In this document: positions 26,092-33,977 of the stretch, piece after piece
Position numbering within the stretch: the stretch's first letter is position 1
Layout of the letters: every line of letters begins with the position of its first letter
Source: Ravibacter sp964559125
GTDB taxonomy: Bacteria; Bacteroidota; Bacteroidia; Cytophagales; Spirosomataceae
Direction: 5' to 3'
Assembly (NCBI GenBank): GCA_964559125.1
Contig: CAZLGW010000028.1
Coordinates: forward strand, 1 to 64,000
DNA: 64,000 bases
Position numbers and translations under genes: made by a program
The notes under the pieces: model-generated
What the model saw: only the letters and a program-made list of their open reading frames with translations
The model's database searches: none
Told to the model about the DNA's origin: nothing

Positions 26092-26895
26092 ATGTTGTCT
26101 TCCCTGAATTTTTCCGGCACAAGAAAAATGGCGCTCCTGGCCTGCGCGCTTTTATTTTTTTCTTCCGTTCACGCACAATCGCCGCGTGGTAAGATGGATC
26201 TGTACCTTCTTATAGGACAGTCTAATATGGCCGGAAGAGGAAAGATAGATCCAGCCGCTAACGGAGAGAGGGAGGGGATATGGGTTATCCAGGCAGATAA
26301 CCAGTGGAAAAAGGCGAAAGATCCGGTACACTACGATAAACCCACGGTAACAGGCGTCGGGCCTGGTATGGCATTTGCCGAGATGGTCAGGGTAAACAAC
26401 CCGGAAAGGACGATCGGGCTGATCCCCTGTGCGGTGGGAGGAAGCCGCATAGACGACTGGGCGCCGGGGCAAAAGCATGAGCAGACCGGGATCTATCCCT
26501 ACGATGCTATGCTGGAAAGAGTAAAAAATGCCCAAAAAAACGGGAAGATCAGGGGGATCATATGGCACCAGGGAGAAGGAGACAGCAGCCCGGAAAGGAG
26601 TGCGGTTTATGATCAGAAGCTAAAGGCATTTTTCAAGAAGCTTAGAAAAGATATCGGTGCGAAAAAAGCGCCGATCGTGATCGGTACACTGGGCGATTTT
26701 TATGTAAAGAAGAATCCCGACGCAGCTGCCATTAATCGGATAATCGAGAACTTTCCCCTTGAAAACAAACGGGTGTACGCCGTGAGCGCAGCCGGCCTGA
26801 AGGACCTGGGAGACCAGACTCATTTCGACGCCGCCTCTGCGCAGGAGTTGGGACGCAGGTATGCAGAGCAGTTTTTGAGTGCTACGAAGAAATAA
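26092..26895 (+). CDS. secreted SGNH-type carbohydrate acetyl esterase (SASA family)
   Basis: The 267-residue protein has a signal peptide ending at about residue 29 (SSVHAQ) and the sialate O-acetylesterase/SASA fold. The nucleophile Ser44 lies in LLIGQSNMAGRG, the oxyanion Gly/Asn region in PCAVGGSRIDDW, and the catalytic Asp/His in GDQTHFDAASAQELG. It probably removes acetyl groups from plant or host polysaccharides in the periplasm or outside. No polysaccharide utilisation genes are adjacent. Confidence 0.88.
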   Translation: MLSSLNFSGTRKMALLACALLFFSSVHAQSPRGKMDLYLLIGQSNMAGRGKIDPAANGEREGIWVIQADNQWKKAKDPVHYDKPTVTGVGPGMAFAEMVRVNNPERTIGLIPCAVGGSRIDDWAPGQKHEQTGIYPYDAMLERVKNAQKNGKIRGIIWHQGEGDSSPERSAVYDQKLKAFFKKLRKDIGAKKAPIVIGTLGDFYVKKNPDAAAINRIIENFPLENKRVYAVSAAGLKDLGDQTHFDAASAQELGRRYAEQFLSATKK

Positions 26896-26901
26896 CGGGG
26901 C

Positions 26902-28260
26902 TCAGACAAACGCACTTTCCCCGGTAATGGCCCGTCCTACTATCAGAGAGTTGATTTCTTTGGTCCCTTCGTAGGAATAGATAGCCTCAGCGTCGGCAAC
27001 AAACCTGGCGATGTCGTACTCGAGCAGGATGCCGTTCCCGCCGAACAGCTCACGGGCGTGGTCGACTATGGACCGCATGCGCAGCGTACAGAATACTTTT
27101 GCAAGAGAGGCATGTTCGTCGGTAATAGTACCGCCGTCCTGGAGCTGGGAAAGCCTGTACACCATGGTCTGCATGGCGGTGAGGTCTCCGAGCATGGTGA
27201 CAAGGAGGTCCTGTACCAGTTGGAACCCGGCAATAGGCCTTCCGAATTGTTTGCGTTCCATGGTATATTTCAGCGCGGCTTCATATGCTCCCCTGCCGCA
27301 GCCGACAGCCTGCCAGGCAACACCGGCCCGGGTCATCCGCAGTACATTGGCCGTGTCCTTAAACGAACGGGCGTTCTGCAGCCGGTCACTTTCGGGTACC
27401 CGGCAATCGGTCATGGTAATGAGCGCGTTCTGAACCGTTCGAAGCGCCATTTTATCTTCCATCTTCTCGGCTTTGAAGCCCGGGTTTTCTTTCCTGACAA
27501 TAAATCCTTTTACCTGGTCGTCGTCGAGATCCCGCGCCCAGATGATCGTAATGTCGGAGAAGGTAGCATTTCCAATCCATTTTTTCTGGCCGTTTATGAC
27601 CCATTCGTCGCCGGTGCGCTTACAGGTAGTGGTGAGCCCGCCGGCTACCGCCGAGCCGACTTCAGGCTCAGTAAGCCCGAAAGCCCCGATAAGCTCCATT
27701 CTTTGCATTGCCGGCAGCCACTCCTGTTTCTGTTCGTCGGATCCGCAGAGATAGATCGAACCCATGGCCAGGCCGCTGTGTACGCCGAAAAAGGTGGAGA
27801 TAGAAGCGTCTACCCTGGCCATTTCCATCGCCAGGAATCCTTCCAGTAAGGCCGATTTTCCCGGGCAGCCATATCCGTGGTAAGTCAGCCCGGAAATATT
27901 AAGCGCCGCCATTTTCGGGATGATCTCCATAGGAAACCTGGCCTTGTTCCAGTATTCGTTTGCAATAGGGCGTATTTCGTTTTCCATGAATCCGCGGACT
28001 TTGAGCAGTATTTCCCGGTCTTCGGGGCTTAGCGTATGTCCCAGGCCATAGAAATCGCCGTTTACTTCCGGTTTTTTCCGGGGTTTTCCGCTTCCCGACT
28101 GGAGCATTTTCATCATCTTCCCCAGATCTTCATCGCTCATTCTGGAAACGGCGGCCATTACGGCATTCAGGTCTACCTTTTGAGATAGTTTTTGCAAGGC
28201 TTTGAAATCGAAGTTTTTGAGAAGGTTTCTGATGTCTGAGAACGACCGGAAAAGGCTCAT
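26902..28260 (-). CDS. acyl-CoA dehydrogenase (glutaryl-CoA dehydrogenase-like)
   Basis: This 452-residue flavoprotein desaturates an acyl-CoA at the alpha-beta position. The catalytic base is Glu431 in SYEGTKEINSLIVGRAITG, the pattern of the glutaryl-CoA dehydrogenase subgroup. FAD-contact segments FGLTEPEVGSAVAGG and KKWIGNATFSD are present. An N-terminal extension of about 60 residues precedes the normal domain. The glutaryl-CoA identity is a guess from the motif; a general fatty acyl-CoA role is possible. Confidence 0.88.
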   Translation of the reverse strand: MSLFRSFSDIRNLLKNFDFKALQKLSQKVDLNAVMAAVSRMSDEDLGKMMKMLQSGSGKPRKKPEVNGDFYGLGHTLSPEDREILLKVRGFMENEIRPIANEYWNKARFPMEIIPKMAALNISGLTYHGYGCPGKSALLEGFLAMEMARVDASISTFFGVHSGLAMGSIYLCGSDEQKQEWLPAMQRMELIGAFGLTEPEVGSAVAGGLTTTCKRTGDEWVINGQKKWIGNATFSDITIIWARDLDDDQVKGFIVRKENPGFKAEKMEDKMALRTVQNALITMTDCRVPESDRLQNARSFKDTANVLRMTRAGVAWQAVGCGRGAYEAALKYTMERKQFGRPIAGFQLVQDLLVTMLGDLTAMQTMVYRLSQLQDGGTITDEHASLAKVFCTLRMRSIVDHARELFGGNGILLEYDIARFVADAEAIYSYEGTKEINSLIVGRAITGESAFV

Positions 28261-28311
28261 AGGAATAGTGTTTAAGGTTTGTCAGAAGAACGAATCTGGT
28301 TGTGTAAAAAT

Positions 28312-28385
28312 CAATTAGACAATTAGCCCCGATCGCTATCGGGATAGACAATTAGACAATTAATCCCGTCCCGATAGCTAATTGT
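28312..28385. repeat. 37-bp tandem duplication with CCCGATAGCTATCGGG-like palindromes
   Basis: The segment CAATTAGACAATTA occurs at 28312 and 28349, a 37-base period. Copy one contains CCCGATCGCTATCGGG (28328-28343) and copy two a diverged GTCCCGATAGCTA (28369-28380). This is a short interspersed repeat in the upstream region of the NAD(P)-binding protein gene and the acyl-CoA dehydrogenase gene. Confidence 0.7.
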
Positions 28386-28465
28386 TCATGACTATTTAAT
28401 GTATCAAGATAGAACAAGGAAATTTTTACTTAGATTTGGTCACAGGAGTCAACAATTTTCCAGGA

Positions 28466-29125
28466 ATGAAAAAAGCTCTTGTAACAGGCGCCAGCGGATT
28501 TGTCGGGCGCTACCTCACAGACTTACTTCTGGCCAGCCCGGATTACGAAAAAGTAACCATTGTGGTCCGAAGGGATACCGGTCTGGATCATCCTAAGCTG
28601 AAAACCCTGATAGCAGATTTTGAAAGCCTTCCGCAGATGAAGGAGGCTATAGAAGCAGATGAAGTTTTTATTACCCTCGGTACGACGAGAAAGAAAACCC
28701 CGGACCTGAAAGACTATTACCAGATTGACCATGACTACCCGGTACTGGCTACCCAAATAGCTAAGGAAATAGGAGCCGGGTCTGTTTTCCTGCTGACGGC
28801 CGTCGGGGCGGACGCAGGCTCCCGTACGTTTTACCTGCGTACGAAAGGAGAGACGGAAAGGGATGTAATCGCAGTCGGTATGGATCATACCCATATTTTC
28901 CGTCCCTCCATGATATTGGGAGAAAGAACGGAATTCCGGCTCCTGGAGAAAATTGCCCTCAAAATATGGCCCCTTGCGGAAGGACTGCTTCAGTTGTTCG
29001 GCTTATCGAAATACCGTGGGATTAGCGGAAAGGACATAGCAAAAGCCATGATCAATGCCGCCTCGCAAAATAGCGGCAAAGTAGAGATTTACGAATGGAA
29101 AAGGATGAGAGAGCTGGCGGGATAA
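28466..29125 (+). CDS. NAD(P)H-binding, atypical short-chain reductase-like protein
   Basis: The ATG at 28466 puts the Rossmann fold at the N-terminus (MKKALVTGASGFVGRYLTDLL). The 219-residue protein belongs to the NAD(P)-binding/NmrA-HTATIP2-like SDR group: VFITLGTTRKKTPDLKDYYQID and VFLLTAVGADAGS are typical of its oxidoreductase members. The active-site YxxxK is not obvious; a Tyr-Leu-Arg-Thr-Lys stretch near residue 132 may substitute. Substrate unknown. TAGATTTG, a possible -7 box, lies 28 bases upstream at 28431-28438. Confidence 0.82.
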   Translation: MKKALVTGASGFVGRYLTDLLLASPDYEKVTIVVRRDTGLDHPKLKTLIADFESLPQMKEAIEADEVFITLGTTRKKTPDLKDYYQIDHDYPVLATQIAKEIGAGSVFLLTAVGADAGSRTFYLRTKGETERDVIAVGMDHTHIFRPSMILGERTEFRLLEKIALKIWPLAEGLLQLFGLSKYRGISGKDIAKAMINAASQNSGKVEIYEWKRMRELAG

Positions 29126-29158
29126 GCCGTCAGAAATTTACATTTTTAAAACAATTCA

Positions 29159-29527
29159 ATGCTTAAAGTTTACGGAATTCCAAATTGCGATACTATCAAG
29201 AAAACACTGAAGTGGCTGGATGCCAAAGGAATCAAAAACGAACTGCATAACTACCGGCAGGACGGTATTACAGTAGAGAAACTGGAAAGCTGGCTGAAAC
29301 AGCAACCGCTTGAAAAGCTCCTCAACAAGGCCTCCACTACCTGGAAGAACCTCCCGGAAGAAGATAAAATGAAGGCTTCGGCTGAAAAAGGAGCAATCGC
29401 CGTTATGCTGGCGCACCCAACCCTGATCAAGAGGCCTGTCATAGAGGACGAAAGCGGGAATGTGCTGTCTGTAGGATTTAACGAAGCGCAGTACGAATCG
29501 GTTTTTAGCGGCAACGCCGGAAAATGA
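29159..29527 (+). CDS. ArsC/Spx-family thioredoxin-like protein
   Basis: The 122-residue protein is of the ArsC/YffB/Spx class: GIPNCDTIKKTLKWL near the N-terminus with a single Cys at 10, then WLKQQPLEKLLNKASTTWK and the C-terminal segment HPTLIKRPVIEDESGNVLSVGFNE. It lacks the second Cys of Spx CXXC. It could be a glutathione-dependent reductase or a redox regulator; arsenate reduction is not shown. It is 62 bases ahead of proB. Confidence 0.88.
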   Translation: MLKVYGIPNCDTIKKTLKWLDAKGIKNELHNYRQDGITVEKLESWLKQQPLEKLLNKASTTWKNLPEEDKMKASAEKGAIAVMLAHPTLIKRPVIEDESGNVLSVGFNEAQYESVFSGNAGK

Positions 29528-29563
29528 GATAGGGGAAGACTTATTTCAGTTGCGGATATTCCC

Positions 29564-29571
29564 TAGTTTTG
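29564..29571 (+). promoter_or_regulatory. -7 promoter box for proB
   Basis: TAGTTTTG matches TAnnTTTG and lies 18 bases before the GTG at 29590. It argues against translation starting at the in-frame TTG at 29569, which lies inside the box. Confidence 0.45.
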
Positions 29572-29589
29572 CAGAAATTTTATCCGGAC

Positions 29590-30621
29590 GTGTCAAAACC
29601 TGTTATCGTAATCAAATTTGGTACCGCCGCCATTACACAGGCAGGCGGTGAGCCGGATTTGGATGTTATAAAAAAAATAGCCGCCGAGGTGGCTTCCGTT
29701 CATGACCGCTATCATATTATTATTGTGTCGTCGGGAGCGGTGGGGGCCGGTAAGTCCCTTATCAGGAATTACAAGGGGACGCTTTCCCAGCGCAAAGCGG
29801 CGGCATCGATCGGCAACCCCCTGCTGATCAATATCTATTCGGGAGTATTCAGTCAATACGGGATACCGATCGCGCAGGGCTTGTGCGAGCGCCATCATTT
29901 TGCAAGCCGCTCCCGGTTTCTGCAATTGAAAGACACCTTTGAGGAACTGTGGCGGAATGGGGTCATTCCTATTGTCAATGAGAATGATGTGGTGAGCGAC
30001 CGGGAGCTTAAGTTCTCCGATAACGACGAGTTGGCAACGCTGCTCGCTGCAGGTTTCGGGGCGGAAGCCCTGATGCTTTGTACCTCGGTCGGGGGCGTGC
30101 TCGATGAAAATGGGAATATTATTGCGAAAGTGAACGATGTCAAAGACGTTTTCCGTTTCGTAAGGACAGACAAATCATTCCTGGGGTTGGGTGGGATGGC
30201 TTCCAAGCTGACTTTTGCCAAGCTTGCCACCAGGATGGGGATCAGGGTGGTCATTTTCGGGATGAAGGAAACGCAGGGCCTGCTGAGGGCGCTGAAAGGG
30301 GAGACAGGAACCGAGCTGCAGTCGCTCAAAAGTACTCTGTCTGCACGTAACAGGTGGCTGGGTAGCGGGGGATTGATATCGGGGAAGCTGACGGTCGATG
30401 CCGGCGCCGAGCGGGCTGTTCTGAAAAGAAAAAGCCTCCTGGCGGTAGGTGTTACCGAGGTGCTGGGTGACTTTGAAAGCGGTGAAATAGTCGAGGTTCA
30501 TAACCCTTCAGGGGAGGCGATCGCCGTTGCCCGGGCCAGGGTAGCGTCGGCAGATCTCCTGCAGAACCTGAAAACTGTGAATTACGAGGTGGCTCATGCA
30601 AATGATATTGTACTTTTGTAA
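29590..30621 (+). CDS. proB: glutamate 5-kinase
   Basis: ProB phosphorylates glutamate, the first step of proline synthesis. I choose the GTG at 29590 (MSKPVIVIKFGTAAIT), giving 343 residues. The amino-acid-kinase fold has the FGTAAIT and VSSGAVGAG motifs and the NDNDE-like motif PIVNENDVV with FSDNDELATLLA. A C-terminal PUA domain (about 265-343) is present, as in the E. coli enzyme. It leads a proB-proA-M14 unit with proA 30 bases downstream. Confidence 0.94.
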   Translation: MSKPVIVIKFGTAAITQAGGEPDLDVIKKIAAEVASVHDRYHIIIVSSGAVGAGKSLIRNYKGTLSQRKAAASIGNPLLINIYSGVFSQYGIPIAQGLCERHHFASRSRFLQLKDTFEELWRNGVIPIVNENDVVSDRELKFSDNDELATLLAAGFGAEALMLCTSVGGVLDENGNIIAKVNDVKDVFRFVRTDKSFLGLGGMASKLTFAKLATRMGIRVVIFGMKETQGLLRALKGETGTELQSLKSTLSARNRWLGSGGLISGKLTVDAGAERAVLKRKSLLAVGVTEVLGDFESGEIVEVHNPSGEAIAVARARVASADLLQNLKTVNYEVAHANDIVLL

Positions 30622-30651
30622 TACGCTGCGCATCAATTGACCGGAAAAGAT

Positions 30652-31938
30652 ATGTCAATACAAAATATAAATACTGATGAGATCGTGGAGATTGATTCCA
30701 TCATTCCCAGGCTGAAAAAAGTACAATCGGCCGCTGCGGGTGTGAGAAATCTCTCCGACGACCAAAGCAGGGCCTTGCTCCGTGATCTGGCAGACAGGGT
30801 TACTGCGAATATCGATGGAATCCTGGAGGCTAATCAGAAAGACCTCGAAGCCATGGACGATGCGGATCCGAAAAAGGACCGGCTGAAGCTGACGGAAGGA
30901 CGGATCCGGGATCTTGCGCAAAGCCTCCGCGATGTGGCTGACCTGGAGAGTCCTGTCGGGAAAGTGCTTCTGGAAAGGACCATAGAGCAGGGGCTGAAGT
31001 TGAAGAAGGTCTCCGTTCCGCTGGGCGTGGTAGGCGTGATCTATGAATCCAGGCCCAACGTAACGCTCGACGTGGCTTCCCTGTGCCTCAGGTCGGGTAA
31101 CGCCTGCGTACTGAAAGGCGGAAAGGAAGCTATTCATTCCAACCGGGCTTTAGTAGGCCTGATCCACGACTCTCTTGCGGCTTCCGGGGTAGATCCCGAT
31201 GCCGTGCTTTTATTGCCGACCGATCGGAAATACCTCGCAGAGCTGCTCTCTGCCGATAAATACGTCGACATCGTGATCCCGCGCGGCTCGGAGTCGCTGA
31301 TCAACTATGTTCGTCAGCATTCCAAAATACCAGCCATAGAAACGGGAGCGGGAGTGTGTCATACCTACGTCGATAAGACGGCGGACCTCGATAAGGCGGC
31401 GAAAATCGTGGTAAATGCCAAGGTTTCCAGGCCGTCTGTATGTAATTCGCTCGATTGCGTGGTCGTGGATGAAGCGGTGGCAGCCGATTTCCTGCCCCGC
31501 CTTAAGGAAGGGTTCGAAGCTTACCACGTACAGGTATTTGCCGATGAAAGATCGTACCCGGTACTGGAAAGCGCGTCCTATCAGTTTTTGGACAAAGCGG
31601 AGGAGAAGCATTTCGGCGAGGAGTTTCTGGACTATAAATGTGCCGTGAAGGTGGTCGGCGGGCTGGAGGAAGCCCTTGCCCATATACAGCAGTATTCTTC
31701 CAGGCATTCGGAAGCGATCGTTTCCTCAGACAGCAACGCGATAGTACGCTTCATCAATGAAGTGGATGCCGCTGCCGTTTATTCCAATGCTTCTACGCGT
31801 TTTACCGACGGAGGGGTCTTCGGATTGGGAGCCGAGATAGGTATCTCCACCCAGAAGCTCCATGCCAGGGGACCGTTTGCGCTGGAAAAGCTGGTGACCG
31901 AAAAGTGGATCGTCAATGGCGACGGCCAGATCAGGTAA
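30652..31938 (+). CDS. proA: gamma-glutamyl phosphate reductase
   Basis: ProA reduces gamma-glutamyl phosphate to glutamate semialdehyde with NADPH. The ATG at 30652 (MSIQNINTDE) gives 428 residues; an upstream TTG at 30637 is less likely. Catalytic Cys264 lies in SVCNSLDCVVVDE and the NADPH-binding segment is YESRPNVTLDVASLCLRSGNAC. The stop overlaps the next ATG (TAATG at 31936-31940), so the M14 gene is translationally coupled. Confidence 0.95.
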   Translation: MSIQNINTDEIVEIDSIIPRLKKVQSAAAGVRNLSDDQSRALLRDLADRVTANIDGILEANQKDLEAMDDADPKKDRLKLTEGRIRDLAQSLRDVADLESPVGKVLLERTIEQGLKLKKVSVPLGVVGVIYESRPNVTLDVASLCLRSGNACVLKGGKEAIHSNRALVGLIHDSLAASGVDPDAVLLLPTDRKYLAELLSADKYVDIVIPRGSESLINYVRQHSKIPAIETGAGVCHTYVDKTADLDKAAKIVVNAKVSRPSVCNSLDCVVVDEAVAADFLPRLKEGFEAYHVQVFADERSYPVLESASYQFLDKAEEKHFGEEFLDYKCAVKVVGGLEEALAHIQQYSSRHSEAIVSSDSNAIVRFINEVDAAAVYSNASTRFTDGGVFGLGAEIGISTQKLHARGPFALEKLVTEKWIVNGDGQIR

Positions 31939-33158
31939 TGAATTTGTTCGACTCCTATCCCCGGTACAGGGAAGAGGCGCTTTACCAACGGCGTTTTAAG
32001 CATGAGGATATAATCCCTCTTATAGATTTACACGCCCGGCGGGGAATCTGGCAGGTAACCACGGCCGGATTTTCTTTTGAGAGCCGGGAAATAAAGCTAC
32101 TCAGGGCGGGCCGTGGTGCTGTAAAAGTGCTGCTGTGGTCGCAGATGCACGGCGATGAGCCTACTGCTACCATGGCGCTGTTCGATATTTTTAATTTCCT
32201 GGAGGCCGGAGGCGACGGATTCGACAGTCTGAGAGAATCTGTTCTGAATGATATCACCCTGTATGTGGTGCCGATGCTGAATCCTGACGGGGCGGAGCGG
32301 TTTCAGCGTGCGACAGCCCAGATGATCGACATGAACAGGGATGCGCTGGCACTTCAAACCCCTGAGGCACGGATATTGAAGGGACTTGTGGAGACGCTGA
32401 AGCCCGATTTCGGTTTTAATCTGCACGACCAGAATCCCCGGTATACCGCCGGTCGCTCAAGCAGTCTGGCCACGATGTCCTTTCTGGCTACTTCCTTTGA
32501 TTATGAGCTGTCTGTCAATGCGACCCGTCTTAGGTCGATGCAACTGATCGCATACCTGGATCAGGTACTGCAAAGATTTATACCCGGCCAGGTAGGGAGG
32601 TTCGGCGACGAGCACGAGCCCCGGGCTTTCGGAGATAACATCCAGAAATGGGGGACCACGCTGGTACTTGTTGAGTCGGGCGGTTATAAAGGCGACCCTG
32701 AGCGCCAGTTTGTGAGAAAGCTGAACTTTGTTGTCCTTCTGAGCGCATTCGAAGCGATAGCGTCCGGGAGCTACCAGGTGCAGACCAGGGACGGGTACGA
32801 AGCGATTCCTTTCAATTCAAAATGCGCCTATGACCTGGTTATCAGGGGCTGCACCGTTAAGCGGGGAGAACAGGAATACAGGGTCGATATAGGCATTAAC
32901 CGGGAAGAAGTGGTTAACTACGGACCCGAAGGCGGTTTTTTATATCAATCAACGATAGAAGAAACAGGCGACCTGAGCACTTACTACGGGATTGAAGAGG
33001 TAGACGGGAGCGGGCTGACATTTGAAGCGGGGATTCCCGTTGTCGGTGATATGGCCACTTTCCGGCTCTTAGAAAACGGGAGTATCAAATATGCGATCGT
33101 AAACGGGTTTGTGCATGATCAGAATCCGGAATCCCTGATATCCCATGAGGCCGATTGA
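31938..33158 (+). CDS. M14-family zinc carboxypeptidase-like protein
   Basis: The ATG at 31938 shares its A with the last base of the proA stop codon. The 406-residue protein has the M14 zinc ligands His71 and Glu74 (QMHGDEPT) and His163 (NLHDQNPRY), the substrate-binding DMNRD with Arg134, and the catalytic Glu in LVLVESGGYKGD (about residue 250). It lacks a signal peptide, so it may be cytoplasmic and act on a small peptide or amide. Its coupling to proline genes suggests a proline- or glutamate-containing substrate, which I infer from context only. Confidence 0.85.
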   Translation: MNLFDSYPRYREEALYQRRFKHEDIIPLIDLHARRGIWQVTTAGFSFESREIKLLRAGRGAVKVLLWSQMHGDEPTATMALFDIFNFLEAGGDGFDSLRESVLNDITLYVVPMLNPDGAERFQRATAQMIDMNRDALALQTPEARILKGLVETLKPDFGFNLHDQNPRYTAGRSSSLATMSFLATSFDYELSVNATRLRSMQLIAYLDQVLQRFIPGQVGRFGDEHEPRAFGDNIQKWGTTLVLVESGGYKGDPERQFVRKLNFVVLLSAFEAIASGSYQVQTRDGYEAIPFNSKCAYDLVIRGCTVKRGEQEYRVDIGINREEVVNYGPEGGFLYQSTIEETGDLSTYYGIEEVDGSGLTFEAGIPVVGDMATFRLLENGSIKYAIVNGFVHDQNPESLISHEAD

Positions 33159-33211
33159 CATTCTCATAGGAAATTATTAAAATTGTATTTAATTGATAAT
33201 CAGTTTTAATC

Positions 33212-33454
33212 GTGACAGCAGAAACATTTCGTAAACATCAGACCTATCTGTACGACGAAGACGGTAAGCCGGTCATGGTACAGTTTGACCTGAGAAATCG
33301 TCAGGCAAGGAAGTTATATGAGCAACTAATGAAAGCTTTGGAAGATATGCTTGATATTCAGGAAGCGGAACGCCGGCTAAATGACGACAGTGAGATGATT
33401 CCCTGGGAAGAAGCAAAAAAGCACCTTTATAATACTTCTTCACTGGCGGAATGA
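33212..33454 (+). CDS. putative RelB-like antitoxin
   Basis: The 80-residue protein starts at GTG 33212 and ends with the antitoxin-like MIPWEEAKKHLYN segment. The middle is a helical, charged region (LYEQLMKALEDMLDIQEAERRL). Its stop overlaps the toxin start by 4 bases (ATGA at 33451-33454), a normal arrangement for type II pairs. The family assignment rests on this context and the C-terminal motif. Confidence 0.75.
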   Translation: MTAETFRKHQTYLYDEDGKPVMVQFDLRNRQARKLYEQLMKALEDMLDIQEAERRLNDDSEMIPWEEAKKHLYNTSSLAE

Positions 33455-33732
33455 GTTATCAAATAGTCATCCACCCCAAAGCGCTAAAGGAAATCAAAAA
33501 GCTCCCTCTTAAGGAAATCCGAAAAATAGAAGCTAAAATTGATGGTCTTGCTACTTTACCCAGACCTGCCGGATTTAAGAAACTTACCAATTTTAGTACA
33601 GACAGAACATCAGAGAAAGACTTATACAGGGTAAGAGCAGGAGATTATAGAATCATATACACCATAGAAGAAAACATCATCAAAATAACTATTATCAAAG
33701 TCAAACATAGAAAAGAAGTATATAAGTCGTAA
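33451..33732 (+). CDS. RelE-family toxin
   Basis: The 93-residue protein has a classic RelE pattern: MSYQIVIHPKALKEIKKLP, the two-helix segment, then KDLYRVRAGDYRIIYTIEENIIKITIIKVKHRKEVYK. The Arg/Tyr of YRVRAGDYRIIY and the final RxxVY are the residues usually important for ribosome-dependent mRNA cleavage. It overlaps the antitoxin gene by 4 bases. Confidence 0.9.
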   Translation: MSYQIVIHPKALKEIKKLPLKEIRKIEAKIDGLATLPRPAGFKKLTNFSTDRTSEKDLYRVRAGDYRIIYTIEENIIKITIIKVKHRKEVYKS

Positions 33733-33870
33733 AGTAAGTCTGACTAAAACCTTTTCATGACTATACTATAAAATCTTCCTCTCCTGATAGGACCCATTAA
33801 ATAAGAAACAGGATTCTTGCCAGACGAAAATAAATGTGTGTAAAACACTGGTCTTCAGTCAAAAAGTGCG

Positions 33871-33878
33871 TAACTTTG
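33871..33878 (+). promoter_or_regulatory. -7 promoter box for typA
   Basis: TAACTTTG lies 99 bases before the typA ATG, leaving a leader of about 90 bases. No clear -33 TTTG is seen. Confidence 0.5.
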
Positions 33879-33977
33879 CGCCCTGATTTTTAGAAAAAAC
33901 CAATACAGCTGCCAGCTTTCCGTTTTAAAAATCCTGTTTACAGCAAAAAACGGTACCAGGCGCCATAATCAAACCTT

